This document shows positions 46,869 through 52,706 of a DNA stretch of 54,919 nucleotides, piece after piece; position 1 is the first letter of the stretch, and the number at the start of each line of letters is the position of its first letter. Source of the stretch: a virus; IMG/VR virus record IMGVR_UViG_3300029915_000036, positions 1 through 54,919 of that record; one strand, 5' to 3'. The notes under the pieces were generated by a model. That model searched no databases. It was not told the DNA's origin and worked only from the letters and a program-made list of their open reading frames with translations. The position numbers were made by a program, and so were the translations under genes.

Positions 46869-48647
46869 TTACTTCTTATGATGCTTTTCAAGCAGCTCCG
46901 GGTGCGCCTGCAACAACGCAGCGGTCTCGATTTCCTTCCGCTCAGCATCCTCGACCAGCTCATCCTGCATCGGTGCGCCGATGATCTGAGCAACCCGCTT
47001 CGGTGAAGCGGCGCCGATTTTAGCCAAGGCGAACGCCAGCTCCCTGATGTCGTGCGAGAACGCCGGGCTGGACGAATGGCTGTCCACGCTGACTTTCGTG
47101 TTGTCCAACATGTTTGAGTAAGTGAACGTTATCGGCTGCATGCCCTTGACCGGCGGCTCAAGGGACGGGTCCGGCTCGATGTCCGTTTGAATGGACTGCT
47201 CGTTCGGCATCACCCATGCCGTCAGCCGCTGACTGCTCTTGGCGCGCAAGAGGTCGAAAATCACCCCGCCCGCGCACTCAACAGAACGCTCTATTTTAAG
47301 GGCCGCATCTAAGTGCCGTGCCGCACCCTGCCGCACCAAGGTGTCTGACTGCCCCTGGCTGCGTACCGACCCCTCGCCTTCTCCCCGCATGATCGGGGGG
47401 AACCCACCGATGGTGTCGAACATTCCATTGATCTCGGCGAACGATTTCCAGATGTCGGGCGGCACCTGATCGGCAAGCTTCTCGACTTTCGCGCTGGGGT
47501 TGCCGTCTGTGAAATATCCGCCCGGCTTGTTCAGCTTGGCATAGGCGTTCTGGTTGATCGACGTGCTGCCGGTGAAGAACCGGGCCGGGTCTTCCTGCAT
47601 CCGCAGCATCCGGTTGATGCCGTCAATGCGGTTGTTCAGGGATCGCTGGAGCAGGGCCACGAGGCTAACGAAGCTCACCCCCCAGAAATAGCCGTCCAGC
47701 GGCAGGGCGCAGTATTCAACGAAGCCGTGCTGGCCCCTCAGCGGGTTGTCCTCGTTGTAAACCCCCCGCTGGGTGTCAGACCCCTGGGCGAAGGCGTTGA
47801 ACAGGACATCTTCGCCAAACACGATCTGCTCGCCGAGCATGGTGACCGTTGCCCAGTCATCCTGGGCGTTGTTCCACATCCAGACTTCCTCCAGCGGCAC
47901 GAGCTGGTCGACAACGGCGGACTGCATCGCCGGCTGGGGGGCGAACAGGTGGGTTACGGTGCCGCCGCCGGTGGCCGGCGAGCTGCCGCCCGCCTGGAAC
48001 GGGTAAAGGCCGCCAACGATAATCTGTTTGAGCGTGCCGTTGTTGTCCTCCCCGCCGCGGTTTTTCGTCTGGAGGTTGTCGGCTGCCTTCATCAGCGCCG
48101 CCTGCTTGGCCGGCGGCAGTCCGGAAATGATCTGGCGAAACCGGCTGCGCGTCGGGAACGTCGAGTGAATGAACGCTTCCTGGCGGGCCAGGCTGGAGAC
48201 GTTCTCATTGTAGACGCCAAATGATTCGGGCTGGATCAGCCAGCTCTCGAAGCCGCCCCGCGACCACAGAAGCTGCTGTATCGTCTTCCCCTTGACCAGG
48301 GACCAGAGGACGATGTCGCTGATATTGTCGTCGATGTTGTTGTTGATGACGTGTTGGAGCAGCCCGGCCGCCGCAGCCGAGCCCTTGGCGCGCTCGGCTG
48401 GGCTGACCTGCCCGAAATACTCACATTTGAAGCGCAGACCTATCGGGCTGTAGAGAATGGCCAGGACATCGCGGATGAAGTCCTGTGTTCGCAGAAATGT
48501 CTGCGGAACGCCGTTCTCGTCGCCGGTCAGGAACAGATTTCTGAACGCCAAGCCCCGCTGAATGCGCTCCGAACGCGACTGCGAGCACGCGCGGATGATC
48601 TCGGAGACGAATTCGGCCCGCTCATTCGGGTTCGATGGGATTCTCAT
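46869..48647 (-). CDS. Portal protein
   Basis: A 592-residue protein. ERAEFVSEIIRACSQSRSER opens the helical N-terminus; the middle has VLWSLVKGKTIQQLLWSRGG, LVPLEEVWMWNNAQDDWATV, and the stem-like region GVSFVSLVALLQRSLNNRID; then FDTIGGFPPIMRGEGEGSVR and AARHLDAALKIERSVECAGG, typical of phage portal proteins. The C-terminus is helical and acidic. It forms the dodecameric ring through which DNA enters. A TATGAT -10-like element (48661-48656) ends 8 bases before the ATG, so a leaderless message is possible. Its first 24 codons and upstream DNA are duplicated at 50108-50196. Confidence 0.8.
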   Translation of the reverse strand: MRIPSNPNERAEFVSEIIRACSQSRSERIQRGLAFRNLFLTGDENGVPQTFLRTQDFIRDVLAILYSPIGLRFKCEYFGQVSPAERAKGSAAAAGLLQHVINNNIDDNISDIVLWSLVKGKTIQQLLWSRGGFESWLIQPESFGVYNENVSSLARQEAFIHSTFPTRSRFRQIISGLPPAKQAALMKAADNLQTKNRGGEDNNGTLKQIIVGGLYPFQAGGSSPATGGGTVTHLFAPQPAMQSAVVDQLVPLEEVWMWNNAQDDWATVTMLGEQIVFGEDVLFNAFAQGSDTQRGVYNEDNPLRGQHGFVEYCALPLDGYFWGVSFVSLVALLQRSLNNRIDGINRMLRMQEDPARFFTGSTSINQNAYAKLNKPGGYFTDGNPSAKVEKLADQVPPDIWKSFAEINGMFDTIGGFPPIMRGEGEGSVRSQGQSDTLVRQGAARHLDAALKIERSVECAGGVIFDLLRAKSSQRLTAWVMPNEQSIQTDIEPDPSLEPPVKGMQPITFTYSNMLDNTKVSVDSHSSSPAFSHDIRELAFALAKIGAASPKRVAQIIGAPMQDELVEDAERKEIETAALLQAHPELLEKHHKK

Positions 48648-48665
48648 GGTGTGAAATCATACCAC
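48577..48665. repeat. 89-bp direct repeat, copy 1 (portal start)
   Basis: These 89 bases, covering the first 24 portal codons and 18 bases upstream, are identical to 50108-50196. The repeat bounds the rightward two-gene cassette and the GGC-pentamer tract, a distance of 1531 bases. Confidence 0.95.
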
Positions 48666-48697
48666 GCCAAAATGCAGCCGCCGCACGGGTAAATCAC

Positions 48698-48725
48698 TTT
48701 ACAAACTCTCCGGTATTCATAATAT
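48698..48725 (+). promoter_or_regulatory. Strong promoter of the two-gene cassette
   Basis: TTTACA (48698-48703) and TAATAT (48720-48725) with a 16-base spacer, in a notably AT-rich patch. It stands upstream of the rightward genes at 48784 and 49383, giving them a transcript independent of the virion genes. Confidence 0.6.
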
Positions 48726-48727
48726 AC

Positions 48728-48759
48728 GGTCATACGGAAGTTGGCGCTTCCGTATGACC
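48728..48759. promoter_or_regulatory. 13-bp perfect palindrome at the cassette transcription start
   Basis: ggtcatacggaag / cttccgtatgacc with a 6-base centre starts 3 bases after the -10 element, so it covers the expected transcription start. It is well placed as an operator for a dimeric repressor. It could also fold as a stable 5' hairpin in the mRNA. The ATG follows 24 bases later. Confidence 0.65.
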
Positions 48760-48783
48760 TAACCTCAACCAAGGGTCTGACCC

Positions 48784-49383
48784 ATGGCCAAGGCTGCGGC
48801 GGTTAATAAACCGCCTCTCGTAATGCCGCTATTCGATCTTCGTGATATGCAGATCACCCTTATCGGCGATGCCCCACTCATCTGTCATAGCTGGTCAGAG
48901 AAGGCCAAAAAGGAAATGCTTGACAAGCAGATGAAGCGGGCAAAGGCAGCAAAGGATGCAAAATCCCCGGAAACGGATTTCCTGGACAGTCTTTACCCCT
49001 ACCCCGGCGGTGGTTGGGGATTCCCCACAATCGCTTTCAAAGCGGCAGCGGTTGATGCGTGCTCTCATGTTGACGGAATCACCAAAGTCGAGGCACGCGG
49101 CGCCTTTCACATTGTCGGAGAGCTGGTCAAACTAGAAGGCGAACCTCGCCCGCGCGAAGACATGGTTCGGATCGGCATGGGAACCGCCGACATCAGATTT
49201 CGTGGCGAATTCAACCCATGGAGGACGACATTGCGCATACGGCACAACGCTGGCGTACTTTCTGCCGAACAAATCACCCACTTGTTTACCATTGCGGGAT
49301 TTGCAATCGGAGTTGGCGAATGGCGTCCCCAGAGAGACGGCATGTATGGGCTTTTCCACGTAAAAAGCACAGGAGACGTTTGA
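48784..49383 (+). CDS. Conserved phage protein, first gene of cassette
   Basis: A 199-residue protein with DMQITLIGDAPLICHSWSEK, then GWGFPTIAFKAAAVDACSHV, EGEPRPREDMVRIGMGTADI and GFAIGVGEWRPQRDGMYGLF. I recognise this as a recurrent unnamed phage family usually followed by the gene that follows here. The alternation of a first strand with a Gly loop, an FK-A helix and a C-terminal G-x-G-x-x-R ... G-x-Y-G-x-F loop recalls RAMP/Cas7-like folds, but this is a weak visual resemblance. Cassette context (own promoter, palindrome, flanking repeats) suggests an accessory gene. Confidence 0.6.
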   Translation: MAKAAAVNKPPLVMPLFDLRDMQITLIGDAPLICHSWSEKAKKEMLDKQMKRAKAAKDAKSPETDFLDSLYPYPGGGWGFPTIAFKAAAVDACSHVDGITKVEARGAFHIVGELVKLEGEPRPREDMVRIGMGTADIRFRGEFNPWRTTLRIRHNAGVLSAEQITHLFTIAGFAIGVGEWRPQRDGMYGLFHVKSTGDV

Positions 49384-49883
49384 TGGCACGCAAACCGACC
49401 TATTCCTTTAAGGAAGGATTTTATAAATCGATCCCCGCGCAGGTGGCGGGAGAAGAGATTGAGCGTATCCGCAAAGAGTGTGGAGAGTTCTTTCAACCAG
49501 AAACCATCGTGGACGCGGCGCGTCCAGAAGACGCGCCGCTGCATCCGGCATTTGAATGGAACGATGACGTTGCCGCCGAGGAATACCGCAAAGAACAAGC
49601 CAGAAAGCTCATCAACCATATCATTATAATTGAGCCAGGGAAGCCGTCAGACGAATGCTTCAGGGCGTTTGTATCTGTGCAAATAGATGCCGGGCATCGC
49701 TACACATCAGCAAAATACTCGGCCAACGTCCCGGAGTTGAGGCGATCCATCATCGATCAGTATTTAAATTCTATAGAAGCCCTCCGAGTTAACCTAGCCA
49801 GATACACCGAACTGGCCGAAGCAACCGAGGCCCTGCAAACCGCGTCGAAAAAGCTTCGGTCGAAGCGGCTTGAATTGGCCTGA
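49383..49883 (+). CDS. Conserved phage protein, second gene of cassette
   Basis: ATG at 49383 overlaps the previous TGA. The 166-residue product contains KSIPAQVAGEEIERIRKECG, then ARPEDAPLHPAFEWNDDVAA and EEYRKEQARKLINHIIIIEP, a phrase I associate with a conserved phage family found with the preceding gene. The end is a long charged helix (RYTELAEATEALQTASKKLR). The two products may act together. A low-complexity tract starts right after its stop. No function is assigned. Confidence 0.6.
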   Translation: MARKPTYSFKEGFYKSIPAQVAGEEIERIRKECGEFFQPETIVDAARPEDAPLHPAFEWNDDVAAEEYRKEQARKLINHIIIIEPGKPSDECFRAFVSVQIDAGHRYTSAKYSANVPELRRSIIDQYLNSIEALRVNLARYTELAEATEALQTASKKLRSKRLELA

Positions 49884-50052
49884 TCGGGGCGAGGCGGGGC
49901 AAGGCAAGGCAAGGCAAGGCGGGGCTAGGCATGGCAGGCAAGGCGCGGCGGGGCCAGGCATGGCTAGGCATGGCTAGGCATGGCAGGCAAGGCAGGCATG
50001 GCAGGCAAGGCGGGGCAGGCATGGCCAGGCAAGGCATGGCGGGGCAGGCTAA
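49884..50052. repeat. Low-complexity GGC-pentamer tract
   Basis: About 170 bases built almost only from the 5-mers aaggc, atggc, ggggc, taggc and their near variants, without a longer period. The 49884-50224 interval has no reliable gene: it holds this tract, a short unstructured stretch, the portal-start duplicate (50108-50196) and 28 further bases. A 52-codon ATG frame (49931-50089) through the tract is likely fortuitous. Confidence 0.85.
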
Positions 50053-50107
50053 CCCTTTCTGGAAAACGGTGCTGGATCATCGGCAATGACGCGATGATTC
50101 GGCACCG

Positions 50108-50196
50108 GACTGCGAGCACGCGCGGATGATCTCGGAGACGAATTCGGCCCGCTCATTCGGGTTCGATGGGATTCTCATGGTGTGAAATCATACCAC
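50108..50196 (-). pseudogene. 89-bp direct repeat, copy 2: orphan start of portal gene
   Basis: An exact copy of 48577-48665 containing the portal -10-like element, the start codon and the first 24 codons (from MRIPSNPNERAEFVSEII), after which the frame leaves portal sequence. It marks where the upstream leftward genes once joined the portal gene directly, before the cassette came in. Confidence 0.8.
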
Positions 50197-50224
50197 ACCA
50201 CGAGATTTCGGGCAGTAACGGGTA

Positions 50225-50788
50225 CTACTCCGCGATTACTGTGTGCGCGGGGATCGGCGACGAACCCGCCGGCCGGTGCCTCAAAATCGGCTCGATCAGT
50301 GAGCCGGCGTCGGCTTTGAACTGCGCGGCGGGCGCTCCGGCGTCCGTCGCGCGCTGCCCGTAAATCGGTGACAAATCCACCTTGGCGGATCGCGTCTTCG
50401 GCTTCTGTGCGCCGCCCCAGAAGCCATCGGCCTGGGCTTGGAGATGGGCCGGCAGCTTGGGCGCGGTGCTCTCACCGCCGCGATAGATCGCACCGGGACG
50501 CGAATGATCCTGGATGTCCGTCATCTGATGATCGGCCATCGCGATTTCCATGGACCGATCATAGGCAGAGACTTGCACATTGGCACCCGTGACAGCCGGC
50601 GCCTTGCCGCCGGCCACGTCCATCGGAATGTCCGGCACAAACGACGGCTTGGCCTTGCCGCCGCACGACTTCTTCGGGCAGCGCGGCGTCTTCACCTTGG
50701 CCGGGTCATCCGTGACACGCACCACATGGAACCGCGTGGCGCACGCCCTGCACCTGAACCAGTGCTGGTAGCGAGGGCGATCGGTCAA
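50225..50788 (-). CDS. Zinc-ribbon hypothetical protein
   Basis: TTG at 50788 overlaps the previous stop (TTGA). The 187-residue protein starts with HWFRCRACATRFHVVRV and TPRCPKKSCGGKA, giving two Cys pairs about 25 residues apart as in a zinc ribbon. The rest is low in predicted order, with IPMDVAGGKAPAVTG and FWGGAQKPKTRSAKVDLSPI. It was the gene directly upstream of portal before the cassette insertion. Function unknown; a DNA- or protein-binding role in packaging is possible. Confidence 0.6.
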   Translation of the reverse strand: MTDRPRYQHWFRCRACATRFHVVRVTDDPAKVKTPRCPKKSCGGKAKPSFVPDIPMDVAGGKAPAVTGANVQVSAYDRSMEIAMADHQMTDIQDHSRPGAIYRGGESTAPKLPAHLQAQADGFWGGAQKPKTRSAKVDLSPIYGQRATDAGAPAAQFKADAGSLIEPILRHRPAGSSPIPAHTVIAE

Positions 50789-51120
50789 AGCACCATGCCG
50801 GGATACAGATACCCTTCCGGCAGGCGCCAGCCGGTTGGCTCGCCGCCGATTTCCTCGCGCGACACCGGATCGGACCAGAACCCAACCGGCTTCCAGCCCC
50901 GGTCAATGCGCCGGCGGGTGACCCGGTAGCGTGCGTAAATCGGCTTGTCCGGAATGTGCGTGGTGTAGTGCAGCTCAACCAGCGTGCCGTCGCGCGGCGC
51001 CGTCGCTATATCCAGCCACGACACATCAGGCGCAGGCGGAGCCTTTGCCACTGGCGTTTCCACCATGGGAGCGGCCATCTCGCCCTCGATCGTAGCATGA
51101 TCATGTTTCCTCGGTGGCAT
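50785..51120 (-). CDS. DUF551-like hypothetical protein
   Basis: ATG at 51120. The 111-residue protein has a Pro/Ala-rich head and then SWLDIATAPRDGTLVELHYT and KPVGFWSDPVSREEIGGEPT, similar to small phage proteins of the W-x-x-I-x-x-x-P-x-x-G type (DUF551 and relatives). No function is established. It overlaps the gene before it by 20 bases and the one after by 4. Confidence 0.6.
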   Translation of the reverse strand: MPPRKHDHATIEGEMAAPMVETPVAKAPPAPDVSWLDIATAPRDGTLVELHYTTHIPDKPIYARYRVTRRRIDRGWKPVGFWSDPVSREEIGGEPTGWRLPEGYLYPGMVL

Positions 51121-51322
51121 TGGCTTCCCTCCAGCGGGCTACCATGTCCCGCGCGCTGACGATGCCTACCGGCAGGGTCTGATCCTGCACAACGTAAATC
51201 CCCTCGGGGTCATCCATCAACTGAATCAGCGCGAAGCTCAGGTCCGGATGCGATACGTAACGATCCCCCACCGGACTGGCCCAGGCCGGGCGCACGTGAT
51301 TGACCGGCATTCTCTTGATCAT
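51101..51322 (-). CDS. Small CBS-like hypothetical protein
   Basis: A 73-residue ORF (alternative starts at 51310 and 51217). HPDLSFALIQLMDDPEGIYV, followed by VQDQTLPVGIVSARDMVARW, matches half of a CBS domain: helix, strand, then the G-I-V-S-x-R-D turn. CBS domains bind adenosine nucleotides in pairs; a single half is unlikely to do so alone. It overlaps the neighbouring ORF by 113 bases in another frame, raising the possibility of a frameshift joining the two. Confidence 0.5.
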   Translation of the reverse strand: MIKRMPVNHVRPAWASPVGDRYVSHPDLSFALIQLMDDPEGIYVVQDQTLPVGIVSARDMVARWREANATEET

Positions 51323-51431
51323 AACCCAGCCACCCCTGAAATTCCCCCGCCCGCTCGCGAACCAGCAGGTCCGGACAGCGGTGCAACAGCAGCGAAAGCG
51401 CTGTCGTCGACAGATAGTTCATGCGGATCAT
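51210..51431 (-). CDS. Small hypothetical ORF, possibly frameshifted
   Basis: ATG at 51431 overlaps the glycosyltransferase stop (ATGA), so initiation here looks genuine. The first 43 residues (MNYLSTTALSLLLHRCPDLL, VRERAGEFQGW) read like protein; after them the chain turns into Gly/Ser/Arg-rich text while the overlapping frame (51101-51322) becomes protein-like. Either two overlapping genes exist or one gene has a frameshift near 51310-51330. Confidence 0.35.
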   Translation of the reverse strand: MIRMNYLSTTALSLLLHRCPDLLVRERAGEFQGWLGYDQENAGQSRAPGLGQSGGGSLRIASGPELRADSVDG

Positions 51432-52363
51432 CGCGCCTGGTTTGAATCCTCATCGCGAGAGGCGAAATACGCCTCGACATCCTTCTGAAACCCCGGCTTG
51501 TTGCCGCAAAGCTCAACAACGCCGTCAAGGTTGCGCCGGATATCGGTGACCGGATTGTATTTCCACTTTCGCAATATATCCCACCGCGACACGTAGCCCC
51601 GCTTCGCCTTGGCCCCATGGAAAGTGTGCTCTATGACCGAGGCGGGCAGATACCCAATGCGCTCCCCGATGAAATGCCGCCCCCTGGCCTGCCACGAAAG
51701 CTGCGAGGCGGTGAATTCGGGGCTGATATCCGCCGGGAATGTCTCTGTCACCCGGCCCAGAAGACCAAGGCTCATATTGTGATCCGCTGAACCGAGGATG
51801 GCGGCATCATACAGCCCGCCGACCCGCTCGACAATTTCCCTTCTGACGGCCCAGCAGTAGCCGGGGTGGCCAAAGGTGTAGCCCTTGCGCCAGGTGGGGA
51901 AGATCGGACGGCCCTGAACGAACAGGGCCGCGAAGCTGGTGTGAACATCCAGAATTTCACCACGCGGCCCAAGGTCGAGCGCTGTTTCCCACGGCTGAAT
52001 CACGCTGTACTGCTGGAGAGCGTGAATAATGTCCAGCGGCCACGTCGGACACCGGAACATGACATCAGCATCGATCCAGGCGATATATGCCGCGTGCCGC
52101 GGCAGCCGGGACAGGCCGATGTTAATCAGGCTCTCCTTGTGGAAGCAGATCGTGGTGTGCCTCACCCCGACAAAATTGATGCGCGGGTCAATGTGCTCAA
52201 AGTCAAATGCCCGATCGCCAAGGGCGCACTCAACCAGGGTGAGACTGACACCGGCCGCAAGCTGCTGCTCGCAGAACGCCTTGGTCAAACGGATGCGGGA
52301 GGCAAATCGCAGCGGGTTGGAGACGACAGCCACAACATGAAGCTGTGACGCCACAAATGACAT
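51428..52363 (-). CDS. GT-A-fold glycosyltransferase
   Basis: A 311-residue protein. The N-terminal half is a nucleotide-sugar-binding region (HVVAVVSNPLRFASRIRLTK), leading to AAYIAWIDADVMFRCPTWPL, whose DAD is the metal-binding DxD motif. Then FGHPGYCWAVRREIVERVGG and AAILGSADHNMSLGLLG supply the acceptor-side Gly-rich and Asp-His motif seen in GT2-like enzymes. It may modify phage DNA bases, capsid or host surface glycan. Read from a promoter at 52411-52439; first gene of the 52363-50225 leftward unit. Confidence 0.75.
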   Translation of the reverse strand: MSFVASQLHVVAVVSNPLRFASRIRLTKAFCEQQLAAGVSLTLVECALGDRAFDFEHIDPRINFVGVRHTTICFHKESLINIGLSRLPRHAAYIAWIDADVMFRCPTWPLDIIHALQQYSVIQPWETALDLGPRGEILDVHTSFAALFVQGRPIFPTWRKGYTFGHPGYCWAVRREIVERVGGLYDAAILGSADHNMSLGLLGRVTETFPADISPEFTASQLSWQARGRHFIGERIGYLPASVIEHTFHGAKAKRGYVSRWDILRKWKYNPVTDIRRNLDGVVELCGNKPGFQKDVEAYFASRDEDSNQAR

Positions 52364-52410
52364 CGCGGGCGATCCTTCGGCCGGATTTGACGGGAAGCAA
52401 CTCGCACAAT

Positions 52411-52439
52411 GTTATATTGCAAGCGCACAACCGCGGCAA
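52411..52439 (-). promoter_or_regulatory. Promoter for the glycosyltransferase unit
   Basis: On the minus strand TTGCCG (52439-52434) and TATAAC (52416-52411) with a 17-base spacer, about 48 bases before the ATG at 52363. On the plus strand the same TATA region lies 18-20 bases after TTGACG (52387-52392), so a divergent promoter for the 52470 gene may overlap it. Confidence 0.5.
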
Positions 52440-52469
52440 CGCCCATAAAGAGTTTCACCAGACCGGAGC

Positions 52470-52685
52470 ATGACATTGCCGATGATCCCCCTTCTCATCC
52501 ACCTGCTGATCGTTTTTCTCGTCCTCGGACTGGTCTACTGGATCGTTGTCACCATTACCAACGCGATCCCCGGCGTGCCGGCGGTTTTCCGCCAGGTAGC
52601 CCTGGTCGTGTTCCTGATCATCCTGTTGCTGGTGGTGCTACAGGAAATCCTGCCGCTGGCCGGGCTGCGGTGGGGCGGCTACTGA
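52470..52685 (+). CDS. Small two-helix membrane protein
   Basis: ATG at 52470 follows ccggagc. The 71-residue product has two hydrophobic helices (IPLLIHLLIVFLVLGLVYWI and QVALVVFLIILLLVVLQEIL) with a Pro-containing turn between them (NAIPGVPAVF). Similar small phage and prophage membrane proteins are common and uncharacterised. It is a lone rightward gene between two leftward units; a role in the membrane during infection, such as exclusion, is speculation. Confidence 0.6.
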   Translation: MTLPMIPLLIHLLIVFLVLGLVYWIVVTITNAIPGVPAVFRQVALVVFLIILLLVVLQEILPLAGLRWGGY

Positions 52686-52706
52686 CCGCCGACATGCCTG
52701 ACGGCT

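Noticed and set aside
49931-50089. A 52-codon ORF through the GGC-pentamer tract
   Set aside because: Open only because the repeat lacks stops in that frame; no ribosome-binding site beyond the repeat itself.
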